Assembly (NCBI GenBank): GCA_913057175.1
Contig: CAJXNP010000011.1
Location: forward strand, 222,348 to 286,347
DNA from: an uncultured Cytophagales bacterium
Lineage (GTDB): Bacteria > Bacteroidota > Bacteroidia > Cytophagales > Cyclobacteriaceae
Direction of reading: 5' to 3'
DNA length: 64,000 nucleotides
Shown: in pieces, positions 19,565 to 30,600 of the stretch
Position numbering within the stretch: the stretch's first letter is position 1
How the letters are laid out: the number at the start of each line of letters is the position of its first letter
The notes under the pieces: model-generated
Told to the model about the DNA's origin: nothing
Seen by the model: the letters and a program-made list of their open reading frames with translations, nothing else
Database searches by the model: none
Made by a program: the position numbers and the translations under genes

Positions 19565-21196
19565 ATGAAATATTTTCTAATTACTTCCCTTTTCTGTATC
19601 ACCATCCTCTCACCACACAACTTGTTTTCTCAAAATTTGACATCACAGACCGGTTCATGGGGTGATCAGGGAAATGGCACCTACATCAATCCGGTATTGA
19701 ATGCCGACTACTCCGACCCTGATATAGTTCGGGTAGGTGATGATTTTTACATGGTTTGTTCGGAATTCCATTTCATGGGCATGCCTGTCCTTCATTCGAA
19801 GGATCTCGTCAACTGGACCATTATTTCCCAAGTCTACAAAGAATTTAAATTCGCACCCGAATTTGACACCAATGAAAGATATGCAGGAGGAAGTTGGGCC
19901 CCAGCCATCCGATATCACGACAATAAATTCTGGGTTTATTTCTGTACCCCCGATGAAGGTCTTTTCATGTCAACAGCTGAAAAGGCCGAAGGGCCGTGGG
20001 CTCCCTTGCATCAAGTAGCCGATACTGCAGGTTGGGAAGACCCATGTCCATTTTGGGATGATGATGGACAAGCTTATCTGGGAAGAAGCAAGGTGGGAGC
20101 TGGTCCCATCATCATCCATAAGATGAGTAGCGATGGAAAGGAATTATTGGATGACGGATTCACGGTCTATACCGGTCCTGTAGCTGAAGGCACTAAAATC
20201 CATAAACTGAACGACTATTACTATTTAAGCATTCCTGAAGGAGGTGTGGCACAGGGATGGCAAACCGTAGTGCGTTCAAAAAATATCTTTGGCCCCTATG
20301 AAAAAAAGGTTGTCCTTGAAACCGGAAGTACTAAAATAAACGGACCGCATCAGGGGTCATTGATCGAACTTCCTAATGGTGATTGGTGGTTTATGCACTT
20401 CCAAAGCGATTTTACCATCGGAAGAGTCGTCCATCTTCAACCCATGTTCTGGAAAGATGATTGGCCTGAAATAGGAGTCGACATTGATCGGAACGGAATT
20501 GGAGAACCGGTTTATACATGGAAAAAACCCGATGTAGGGGAAGTATATCCAATTACAGCTCCACAGACGTCAGATGAATTCAGCGAATCTGAACCAGGCC
20601 TTCAATGGGCCTGGAACCACAACCCTGTAAATGAAGCATGGTCTCTGACAGAGAAATCCGGCTTTCTTAGTTTGACTTCTCTTCCCGCGTCAACCATTAA
20701 AGAAGCGAGAAATACTCTTACCCAAAAGATAATGGGAAGCGACGGAGAAGCCACAACATTGTTGATAACAAATGAGATGACTGATGGTCAGAAGGCAGGA
20801 CTTTGCCTTATCGGCAGACAATACAATCAGATTGGAATAGTGAATGATAACGGTAAATTATCCGTATTTACAGACATTGAAGGGAAAGTCACCAAAAAAC
20901 GGATCAAAGCCTCCAGGATCTATCTACAAGTCAAAATTGTAAAGCCTGAAATCGAATTGCGCGAGCCTTCAGAAAATGAAAGAAGGCGTTTTCCATCCAT
21001 TCAACCCTCCCACCAGTTTTACTATAGCACAAACAACAAAGACTTTGTGCCGCTAGGCGAAAAGTTCACTGCCACATTTGGAAATTGGAAAGGACCAAAG
21101 ATCGGTCTCTATAGTTACCATGAGAATGGAAATGGTGGAACTGCTTTATTTGATTGGTTTCGCTATATCTATGATGGACCCAAGTACTCACATTAA
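19565..21196 (+). CDS. Glycoside hydrolase family 43 (beta-xylosidase/arabinofuranosidase type)
   Basis: A 543-residue secreted enzyme with signal peptide ending near FSQ (residue 23). The five-bladed propeller starts INPVLNADYSDPDIVRVGDD with the catalytic base Asp (about 48-51), has the pKa-modulating Asp in GWEDPCPFWDDDG and the acid Glu in GPVAEGTKIHK. Residues 335-540 form a C-terminal beta-sandwich common in GH43 xylosidases (EFSESEPGLQWAWNHNP). It should remove xylose or arabinose units from oligosaccharides taken up by the adjacent SusCD pair. Exact specificity is not decidable. It is separated from susD by 269 bases including a hairpin. Confidence 0.92.
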   Translation: MKYFLITSLFCITILSPHNLFSQNLTSQTGSWGDQGNGTYINPVLNADYSDPDIVRVGDDFYMVCSEFHFMGMPVLHSKDLVNWTIISQVYKEFKFAPEFDTNERYAGGSWAPAIRYHDNKFWVYFCTPDEGLFMSTAEKAEGPWAPLHQVADTAGWEDPCPFWDDDGQAYLGRSKVGAGPIIIHKMSSDGKELLDDGFTVYTGPVAEGTKIHKLNDYYYLSIPEGGVAQGWQTVVRSKNIFGPYEKKVVLETGSTKINGPHQGSLIELPNGDWWFMHFQSDFTIGRVVHLQPMFWKDDWPEIGVDIDRNGIGEPVYTWKKPDVGEVYPITAPQTSDEFSESEPGLQWAWNHNPVNEAWSLTEKSGFLSLTSLPASTIKEARNTLTQKIMGSDGEATTLLITNEMTDGQKAGLCLIGRQYNQIGIVNDNGKLSVFTDIEGKVTKKRIKASRIYLQVKIVKPEIELREPSENERRRFPSIQPSHQFYYSTNNKDFVPLGEKFTATFGNWKGPKIGLYSYHENGNGGTALFDWFRYIYDGPKYSH

Positions 21197-21253
21197 AAAA
21201 TTAACTCCTTTTAAAAATTGAAATGTATTTCACGAATCAACAAATCTTTTAAA

Positions 21254-23560
21254 ATGAAAAGTCAATCAATAGTTATTCCCACCTTATTGCTGATACTCTA
21301 CGCCAATACAGGTATTTCTCAATCGCAATATCCCGTTCTAAAAAACAGGTCCGATAGTGACGAAATTATTAATCAATTATCGGAAGAATATATGCCCGTA
21401 ATGGGTGTCTGGAACATGCGCGAAAATGAACTTGAACCGGAAGAATACAAAAAGACGCTTGATCGGGCGAGTGAGGACTCTCCTTTTAACCTGTTGATCC
21501 CTTTTCTTCGGTTTTCCGACAAGGAAGTAGTAGATGATGTTGTATACAATGCCGTAAAAGGAGCGGCTGAATACGCAGTAGAAAAAAACCTGGCTTTGGT
21601 TCCTGACCTTGATGTCCGGTTGGCAAGACGAGCTTTCCAACAAAAATACCCTGAAGAGCTTCAGGAAATGTTGAGGATACGCGAGGTAAGCCTTTCCCAA
21701 TCTGAAAATGTAGAAACCTCGATCATCACGATCAAGAATCACAGTGATCACTATACCGGTGGAGATATTCCAAAATACTATTCTTTGCAAAGCTCACTTC
21801 TACGGGTTTACGCCTATTCTGCAGATTCCATTGGTATCGACCCGGAATCACTTGAAGAGATTACCGATATTTGCAAAATCATTTATTCCTCGGAGGATTC
21901 GGTCCGGGTCAGTATTCCTCCATTAGAAGGTGGAAAAACCCATGCAAGCGTAATGCTATCCTTTACCATCTTTTACCCGGATATATTTGCCCCTCACTTA
22001 ATGGAATTTCAAAGAAACATCATCGAACAATATGCTAATGTCCCACTTGCCGGAGCTTGCAAAGATGAATGGGGGTTCCCTCCCTACTTTCCCCGATACG
22101 CAGGTGAAAACACTTACGACTTTTGGTATTCCAGACACAGGGCAGAAAAGTATGCAGAAAGAACAAATGGAAGGGAATTGCTAAAAGATTGTTTGTTGAT
22201 GGCCAGGAATTTCAAGGGAAAAGAAATGGAGCGACAGGTAGCGATCAATCACTTCCGGGAAATGTCCCTGCAAAGGAATGTAGAATTGGAGAATGATTTT
22301 TATGATGGTGTCAAGGATGTCTTTGGACCGGATGCAGCTGTGACCGTACATCCGACCTGGTGGCCATATCCTGATCAGAATGAAATGAAAAAGAACGGAC
22401 TTGATTGGTGGGCGGCAAAACGAGATTGGGCGCAAACTGATGAGATTGTACCCTTCGGCGCGAGAACAGCAATGAGTAAAAAATGGGGAAGTTCCATCTG
22501 GTATCATATGTACTATACCAATTTTCTCTCCACACAAGTCTGGAGCTCTGTATTGGCTGGAGGCAGAATCAATTATCTATCGTTTCAGCGACTATATGAT
22601 CCGGAGGTCATGCGAGCGGAAAACAGGATCAGACTTTTAAATCCGATCAGCCAATCACCTATGGATTGTCCGGTTGCTGTAATTTTTGGTCACCATGCCG
22701 CAATGAACTGGACCAGCCCTCATTTTGATGACGTTGGAATGGACCTGCAAAACCTTTTGTGGAATTCCGGTTATCCGGCTGACCTGATCCCTTCAAGTGA
22801 GATTGACAATGGAAGCCTTAAACTGGATAATGAAGGACGGATCACATATGGGGATCAAAAATATGCCGCAATTGTGCTTTACCACCCTGAATTTGACAAG
22901 AAATCTACTTCCGATTTCTTTCTAAAAGCGGCCAATAGCAAAACTGCCATGTTTAGGGTTGGGGATTGGACGAAAGATTTTTATGGTCAAACCATTGATG
23001 CCAATCAATCATTACCTGAAACCATGATCCTCAAAAATGATTACCGGGATGCTTATCTGAAAATTCTCGAAATACTAAAAGACCAAAACATTTCTCCTGT
23101 TACACCCGCAACGGAAGATCTGGACAGCCGGTATTTTACCCTCCGGGATTTCAATAAAGTCTCAAAATTCCCACCTACAACTGGATTCAGCAGGCTCATT
23201 GATGGTACGGTTATTCACATAGCAGGCACGAATGATATCAGTGGAGACCCTATTCAAAAAGAGTTTGAAGTAAACGGAAACAATGTTAAAATCGATGCCA
23301 TGGGTGTAGCTGCTGTAAGACTAGATGATGATGGAAACCTCGAAGCATTAGCAGCAGGGAGCCTGAAATCATTTCAATCTGAAAAATTTGAGCTCATCCT
23401 GGATAAACGGGTTGACCTTGCTTTGTGGAAAGGTAAGGATGGAAAATGGAAGGGTATCGTCCAGGGTTACGAAGGAGATATACCGAAAAAACTACTTTCT
23501 ATTACAAAAAATTGGGAACGGATCAAGCTTCCTTCACCTCCTGAAAATTCAGAGAGATAA
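21254..23560 (+). CDS. Large secreted protein of the PUL, possible glycoside hydrolase
   Basis: 768 residues from the ATG at 21254, which gives a good signal peptide (MKSQSIVIPTLLLILYANTG). I do not recognise the family. The first half reads like a TIM-barrel glycosidase: a strand with LNLLIPFLRFS-like hydrophobics, then CKDEWGFPPYFPRYAG, whose Glu could be an acid/base, and aromatic-rich segments (HPTWWPYPDQNE, SSIWYHMYYTNF). Residues 470-590 (CPVAVIFGHHAAMNW, then DQKYAAIVLYHPEF) resemble a class I glutamine amidotransferase-like trimerisation domain, as in GH42-type beta-galactosidases. A small beta domain ends the protein. Position directly after GH43 supports a role in glycan breakdown. 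The enzyme activity is inference. Confidence 0.6.
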   Translation: MKSQSIVIPTLLLILYANTGISQSQYPVLKNRSDSDEIINQLSEEYMPVMGVWNMRENELEPEEYKKTLDRASEDSPFNLLIPFLRFSDKEVVDDVVYNAVKGAAEYAVEKNLALVPDLDVRLARRAFQQKYPEELQEMLRIREVSLSQSENVETSIITIKNHSDHYTGGDIPKYYSLQSSLLRVYAYSADSIGIDPESLEEITDICKIIYSSEDSVRVSIPPLEGGKTHASVMLSFTIFYPDIFAPHLMEFQRNIIEQYANVPLAGACKDEWGFPPYFPRYAGENTYDFWYSRHRAEKYAERTNGRELLKDCLLMARNFKGKEMERQVAINHFREMSLQRNVELENDFYDGVKDVFGPDAAVTVHPTWWPYPDQNEMKKNGLDWWAAKRDWAQTDEIVPFGARTAMSKKWGSSIWYHMYYTNFLSTQVWSSVLAGGRINYLSFQRLYDPEVMRAENRIRLLNPISQSPMDCPVAVIFGHHAAMNWTSPHFDDVGMDLQNLLWNSGYPADLIPSSEIDNGSLKLDNEGRITYGDQKYAAIVLYHPEFDKKSTSDFFLKAANSKTAMFRVGDWTKDFYGQTIDANQSLPETMILKNDYRDAYLKILEILKDQNISPVTPATEDLDSRYFTLRDFNKVSKFPPTTGFSRLIDGTVIHIAGTNDISGDPIQKEFEVNGNNVKIDAMGVAAVRLDDDGNLEALAAGSLKSFQSEKFELILDKRVDLALWKGKDGKWKGIVQGYEGDIPKKLLSITKNWERIKLPSPPENSER

Positions 23561-23591
23561 ATGGGGGAGGTAATTCCAAAAGCAAAAAAAA

Positions 23592-23607
23592 ACCGGGAGA
23601 TCCCGGT
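23592..23607. terminator. Bidirectional terminator between convergent genes
   Basis: ACCGGGA (23592-23598) pairs with TCCCGGT (23601-23607). An A-run to the left and a T-rich stretch to the right give U-tracts in both directions, so it can end both the PUL and the convergent small gene. Confidence 0.75.
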
Positions 23608-23617
23608 GTTAAGGTTT

Positions 23618-24007
23618 TTATTGCTCTGAAAGCCAGGTTTCAGCGGCTTCGTACGTATTGAATTTATGGATCAATTCGTTATTCGGCATGGCTTTCGTAG
23701 CTGATAATTCTGCAAATAAGTTCTCAGGGAATACCCAGGCAAACTTTTGCAATCCCGCCTCTATCATATTGGGAAACCAATAATTCTGAGTCCATTCTGA
23801 TGCTTTATTCCAGGGTCCTCTCACTTCCCTGTTGTCATTCAGTACTTTTCTGCAGTTCAGCCCCTTAAAAATTTCCAGAATTTTTTCTCCTGATTCGTAA
23901 ATATCCTCTTCTCGCTGGAACCCGGTCCAACGCAAATACAAGTAATTGAGCTTTTCATTGTATTCGACTACAATATTTTTTCGCTCTAAAAGAATTGTTT
24001 TTACCAT
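23618..24007 (-). CDS. STAS/SpoIIAA-like hypothetical protein
   Basis: A 129-residue soluble protein. The pattern of short strands and helices (IVVEYNEKLNYLYLRWTGF, then a helix, then CRKVLNDNREVRGPW, KFAWVFPENLFAELSA and a C-terminal ETWLSEQ) resembles the SpoIIAA/STAS-like proteins common as single small genes in Bacteroidota. No catalytic residues are evident and its role is unknown. It ends at the bidirectional terminator shared with the PUL. It has its own 156-base upstream gap, so it is probably a separate unit from the lipocalin-like gene. Confidence 0.6.
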   Translation of the reverse strand: MVKTILLERKNIVVEYNEKLNYLYLRWTGFQREEDIYESGEKILEIFKGLNCRKVLNDNREVRGPWNKASEWTQNYWFPNMIEAGLQKFAWVFPENLFAELSATKAMPNNELIHKFNTYEAAETWLSEQ

Positions 24008-24163
24008 AGCAATTGTAATTTTAGTTTTTAACCACTAAAAAATGTTATTTCTATTAAAAAATTTAATTTTAGTCAAATATGACAACTAGATTGGTAGTTT
24101 TTTAAATTTTTTCGACAAAAACTATACATGTAGAAATAACGATTTAGTTTTAATTATAAATTT

Positions 24164-24637
24164 TTATTTAGTTACTTTTTTCCAAACAATTTCAAAAACA
24201 TTATATCCTTCCATGCTGGCAATTGGAGGTGTTGTGAGGTACAACAGATCATTTTCCAATCTCCCATATCTGATCTGAACCTGACCGATCCAATTGGGAA
24301 ATAATGAACCAACAATAGTATGGGCAAGTTTCCCGGGAGCTTCTTCTACAAATCGTCCGTAATACGAAAAAAAAGTAGAAAATGCCCTGGCCTTATCCTG
24401 TTCAGTCCCACCATCAAAGCTGTCGGTTTCAAAATTGGGTCGGTCCTCCTGAGCAATGTGAACGCTCATAAAACCTGATCTTTCGTAGATCAGGATTCCT
24501 TCTGGACTCTGCCCAAAATATTTCTCCTCCTTGTTCAATTGATCTTTGTAAACAAACTTCATCAACTTCCATGTACCATAGATTTTGTTTCCTATGGATT
24601 CACATACTTCATTCATTTTTTTATCCATTTGGTACAT
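24164..24637 (-). CDS. Lipocalin-like domain protein coupled to the polyketide synthase
   Basis: A 157-residue protein without signal peptide. The start of the domain (GTWKLMKFVYKD), the middle (GILIYERSGFMSVHIAQEDRP) and the end (RLENDLLYLTTPP) match the Lipocalin_5-type beta barrel found near biosynthetic genes. In-frame ATGs occur at 24637 and 24628, both inside the 3' end of the synthase gene, which stops at 24621, so expression should be coupled to it. Proteins of this fold bind small hydrophobic molecules; binding, cyclising or protecting the polyketide product is a reasonable but unproven role. Confidence 0.7.
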   Translation of the reverse strand: MYQMDKKMNEVCESIGNKIYGTWKLMKFVYKDQLNKEEKYFGQSPEGILIYERSGFMSVHIAQEDRPNFETDSFDGGTEQDKARAFSTFFSYYGRFVEEAPGKLAHTIVGSLFPNWIGQVQIRYGRLENDLLYLTTPPIASMEGYNVFEIVWKKVTK

Positions 24638-27600
24638 TTACAGTTTCGTTCAGCAGCAGATTATTAACTAATCCGGTAACGAATGATACATCCTCCACTA
24701 CGTATCTATGTCCACCAGGACGTTCAACAACCCTGTGCTGTGTAGATGTTTCATTCTTCCAGGCTTTGACCTGTTCAATCGACACACCCGGATCATCTTC
24801 TCCTCTCAAAGAAACAATGGGAATGTGAAAAGGATCTTCGTGTGTGTAGTGATAACTATCGAGTAATTTTAAGTCAGACCTCATGATACCCACATAGGAT
24901 TGCCTTATTTCCTCATCGGTGATTTTCTCCTTGGCGAGATGTGGAAATCGCATGATCAGTTCTTCCTCCGTTATGTTATTGGAAACTGACTCCCGATCAT
25001 AAGAAAATAAGGCTGGTGTGGAAGAAGTAATGTTTAGTATGGGTAATGTTGACCCTCGCCTGCGCAATTCTTTCATCACCTCAAATCCGATAGCCCCTCC
25101 CATTGAGTGTCCGAAAAACGCAAACGGTTTCCCATTTGTGTTTTTCTCTATTTGAGTTGTCAAATCCCGTATCAATAACTGCATATCTTCAACAGGCTTT
25201 TCCTTAATTCTATGACCTCGACCTGGGAGTTCCGCAATATTCAATTCTATTTCCTCAGAAATATGTCCTTTCCAATCCTGAAATAGTGAACTGCTTCCTC
25301 CCGCATCGTGAAAGCAATAAAGCTGAAACTTTGCATCTTTATTTCTGTCATCCGATACAAACCAGCTGGTTTCTTCTTTACCTTCTTCGACCGGATTTTC
25401 CACAATCGTTTTATAGAGAAATGTGGCAAACTGATGGATCGATGGATGCTTCCAGAAATTGTTTACGGCCAGTTTTACGCCGAGTCTTTTTTCCAATTGA
25501 TTCCTCAATTGAATAGCCATAAGCGAATCAATACCAAGACTTTTAAAAGTCATGGAATTATTAATGATGGAGGATGAAGCTTTGGTGATGCCCGCAACTT
25601 TTTCAATTATAATCTTCTCGAGATTTGGAATTGCTTCTTCCTTGTTCATTTCCAAAACCTCCAGCAATGAAGAATAGTAGCTGGTCTCCTCTTTTTCCTC
25701 TACCAACCTTGATAAATATTTGGTTTGTGCCAAAGAATTATAGTATTCTGCTGTTGTTTCCGGGTGCAGTTTTACTATTCCTATTTGTGCATTCGAAGCA
25801 GAATATATTTTTTCCAGGACAGCTACCCCTTCCTCAATGTTGAAAGGAACAAACCCTTCCGCTTCGGCGTATTTCAACAGCTCTTCATCATCTGCCACCA
25901 TTCCCACATTTTTGATCACACCCCAATTGATGGCCGTTGCCGGAAGTCCGATTTTTCGGCGATAATGTGCAAACTGATCAATAAACATATTGGCCGAAAC
26001 GTAACTTCCCTGACCACTTAATCCGATTAAGGAAGATGCTGATGAGAACAAAAGAAAAGCATCCAAATCCAATTTTTGGCTAAGCAAATGCAGGTTCCAG
26101 GTTCCTTTCATTTTTGGTTCGAGAATGGATAAGAATTCCCGCTCTGTTAAATCGGCAATCTTATTCGCCTGAATGACACCAGCAGCGTGCACAATATTTT
26201 TGATTGGTGGCATTTCAGATCCGATCTTTTCAAACGCTGATTGAAGTTGATGATAATCAGCTACATCTGCCTGGTAAATCTGAATATCAATATTTTGTTC
26301 CTTGAATTTGGAGATTTTAGTAACAATATCTTCCGAAGCTTTACCACTTCTGCTTAACAAGGCGAAGTGTTTTGCCCCCCTGTTGATCATCCATTCAATC
26401 AATGGAAAAGCCGCTCCCCTGAAGCCGGTAACCAAAATCGTGCTATCCGGATCAAATGTGACTCTATCGAGGTTGATGTTTGGCATCGTCTCCCGGATGA
26501 GTCGTGAAACGTAAGTCTTTTCTTCCCTCAATACAATTTCCGGTTCGGCCTTATCATTGCTCATGATCAGATTGTACAGATTCGCTATTTCCATTGCGTC
26601 CGGAAAATAACTCATATCTACCCTTGTGCATTGATAGTTGGGCTGCTCATTGAACAACACTTTTGCCAATCCCCAAAGCGGCGCCTGGGAAATATTCAGG
26701 TAGGGGCTTTTATTTTTAACCTGGATCAAGCCATTCGTAAGGACATACAATCCTGGAAGCTTATCAGAATGCTTTTCTGAAAGCGCTTTATGCAAATTCA
26801 TCAGAAGCAAACTTCCTTCTTTCTGGATCCTATCCAGTTCACTGGAGTACAGATTCGCATAATCAATATGGTCATTCAAAGAAGCTGCATGAATAATACC
26901 GTCTACGACGATGTTTCTATCCTGCAAATCATATAATAATTCTTTGAAACTTTCGGGATCACTGAAATCAACCAGGTATTGATTTTCATCAATTTTCATG
27001 TATTCTTCACCTGAACCGACTTTTAGCAAAGCCTGATTATTTCTCTCAAACAGTTCCCGTAATTTTTGCTCAACCCCCAGGTAGTCCTCAAAAATGATCC
27101 AGTTTTTAGCAGACGTTTTAATTTCTTTATCGATAATCTCCCGATCTTCCCACTGGATCTTGTAAAGCCAATTTTCATTATTGGTTTCAGACAGCTTTTC
27201 ATTGTCAATGATCACCGCTTCAAGCATATCCAGTTCGGCGACGAAATTTCCACTCTCATCATAAATGGACAGGGACACTTGTCTTTTGGTGATCCCATTT
27301 GGCATTTCAATGGTGTTGAGAAGCTCAGCTTTCACCAGTATATCGTCATCTTTCTCCGGTTTATAATGCCATTTAAAACCCTTCAGCTGAGACAAGAAAG
27401 TGGTGACATTTTTTAGTCTGCCATTCAGGGTACTGATGGTAGAAAATATGGTTTGAAAACAGCTGTCCAGAATTGCGGGATGAATGAAGTACTTATGGTC
27501 ATTCAGGGAGATGAGTGAATTCGGCACAACATGAGCAATGGCCTGTTTTTTATTGATCCTAATCCAGTTGATCCCCTGGAACATGTTGCCATATTGGATG

Positions 27601-30600
27601 CCTATCCCGTCTGTCACCTGGTAAAATTCTTCCCGGTTGATGAGCTTGTCGTTCTCGGTGCGATTTAAGCTATAAATAAAATCATTCGATATTTTTTGCC
27701 TGCTGTCGCAAATAATCAGATCTCCTTCGGCGCTAACCATCCACTCATCACTGGTATCTCCGACAGATTTTATAAAATATGTAAAGCTGGCCTTGTGCTG
27801 ATCGTATCTTTCGATTTTTAATTGTGTATCAATGATCTCATCTTCCTGTAAGTAAATGGGCGTTTTAAACCTCAATTCTTCCACCTGATGAAAAGCATTT
27901 CCAAACGCATCCTGCAAAGCCGCATGAATCATTTCCAAATAACTCACTCCCGGGAGGACGGCGGCATTGTTTACTTTGTGGTCTTTTATAAAGGAAAGAT
28001 GCTCCAGGCTCAATTTATTCTCCCAAACAAAAGAATTGTTGACCCCTGCCAGCTGAATTCTCCTACCCAATAAAGGATTGTTTCCGTTAATCAGTGCGGA
28101 GAAAGTTTGCTCGGATCTGTCTTCCAATTCATATGTTTGCTTTTGCATAGGATAGGAAGGCAATTCTATCATGGGGACTTTTTCCAGGTTATAAAACTTC
28201 TTCCAGTTAATTTCATATCCCTTCTCAACCAGCTTACCAGCATTACCCAGAAAAGACTCCATTTCCGGTTTTTCCCTAAATAAGGATGGGATTGTGAATG
28301 CTGAAAGATCAAAAGCTTCCGAACATTCATTGACCGCATTTGTCAAAACCGGATGCGGACTCATCTCAATAAAGATCCGGTGGTTGGTTGTTAACAGTGT
28401 CTTCAATACATCCGAGAATTGAACCCTCCCACGAAGGTTGCTCACCCAGTAATCCTCGTTGAGTTCTTTGCCATCCACTAACTCGTTTCTTACGGTTGAA
28501 TAAAAAGGAATTTGGCTAGCAGCTGACTTCATTCCACTGATCTGCTGATGCAAAGGTTCCATTAGAGCATCCATTTGAGGACTGTGTGAAGCCACATCTA
28601 CCTTCACCTGTCGACAGAAAAGATCCTGTTTTTCCAGCTGAGCCAATACCTCCAGCAATTTCTTTTCATTTCCGGCAATAACAGTCGATTTCGGACTGTT
28701 GCTTACCGCTACAGAAAGCTTACCAGGATATTTGGAAATAATTTCCTCCGCTTGTGGGATGCTCAATTCAGTGACAGCCATCGCTCCTCCTGTACCGCTG
28801 ACGGTTTTCATCAGTTTAGATCGGCTGCAAATGATATTAGCGGCATCATTCAGGGAAATGGAGCCTGATATGTACGCCGAAGCTACCTCTCCCATGCTAT
28901 GTCCCACTACCGCATCCGGGATAACACCTCGCGACATCCAAACATTTGCTATGGCGATTTGAACAGCAAACAGGCTTGGCTGAATGACGTCAATTTCATT
29001 TAATCTGCTGTTGTTTTCGTCTGCAAACAACTGTTCCTTCAATGACCAATCGATAAAAGGAGAAAAAGCTTCTTCGCAGTCATCAATTACCGTTCTAAAC
29101 GTCTGCTCTTTTTCATACATCTCTCTTCCCATTCCCAACCATTGACTTCCCTGGCCTGGAAAAACAAAAACAACTTTGTCTTGCTGAGACAGAGCGGCGG
29201 GCATAACTGATGGACTATCTTCCAGGAATTGATCAAATTTATTAATCAAATCTTCTTTACTCTTACCCACAAAACTGTATCGATATTCAAGAGTGGGCTT
29301 TCGCAAAGCGCTTCCAATGATGATATTATCGAGATGCGACTTGGACCCATTGACTTTTTCTGATAGATAATATCGGTATCCTTTCACATATTCTTTGAGA
29401 GCTGTATCGGTCTTGGCCGAAAGACATAATATGTGTTCATTTTTATGATTAATATTCTCCGATCTTTCTTTATTGACATATTCTTCAATAACTGCATGCG
29501 CATTGGTGCCACCCCAGCCAAATGAATTCACACCGGCTTTCAGCGTTTTTCCTTCTCCAGCTTCCCACGAAATATGCTCATCATTAACTTTCAATTTTAA
29601 TTCGTCAAAAGGAATATCAGGATTAGGTGTGGTGAAATGCAAACTTTTAGGTAATTCCCTATGTTGCATGGCGAGCAAGACTTTTAACAATCCTGCCATG
29701 CCCGCCGCACCTTCGAGGTGACCAATGTTCGTCTTAACCGAACCTATCCGAAGCTTATTTTGTTCCTCCCTACCTCTTGAAAAAAACCGCCCCAACGCTT
29801 TTGTCTCGGTCGGATCACCAAGTTTTGTACCTGTTCCGTGTGCTTCAACATATTGAATTTCAGCAGGATCCAGTCCGGAATTACTGTATGCCTCATCCAG
29901 CATTTCCATCTGACCTTTGATACTGGTAGCAGGCAGGTTGACATTGTAACCATTGTTATTCATGGCAGTTCCCCGGATCACCGCTAAAATGTGATCGCCA
30001 TTCTGCTCAGCGTCTTGCAATTTCTTTATGATCAGCAAACCAGCCCCTTCACCTCTGACAAATCCATCTGCCTCGTTACTAAAAGCACTGCATTGCCCTT
30101 TTTTAGATAAACCACCAAATTTGGACAATAAAACATACTGATCGTGGTCCAGAATGTGATTGATACCTGCAACAACGCCAATTTCCGATCCTCCATCCCA
30201 TAGGCTTTGACAAGCCAGGTGTAGAGCAACCAGTGAAGAGGAACAACCTGTATCTACCACCAAACTGGGACCGGTAAATCCAAATGTATAGGAAACCCTG
30301 TTAGCGATTATGTTGGCGGACTGACCAACAGCTGAGTGGGAAGTGGTATTTGCATTTTTGTGTTTGCGCAGATGCTCAAAATCACTCCAGATGTTTCCCA
30401 CATACATGCCAACCTTTTTACCGGCTATATCATTGAAAGGAATATTACTTTCTTCTATGGCTTCCCAGGTCAGCTCGAGCAAGAGCTTTTGCGAAGGAGA
30501 CATCTCGATTGCTTCAGCAGGTGAAATATTAAAAAGGAAAGGATCAAAATCATTTATGAACTCGAGAAAAGACCCATATTTCTGGTAAGACTTATTGGGA

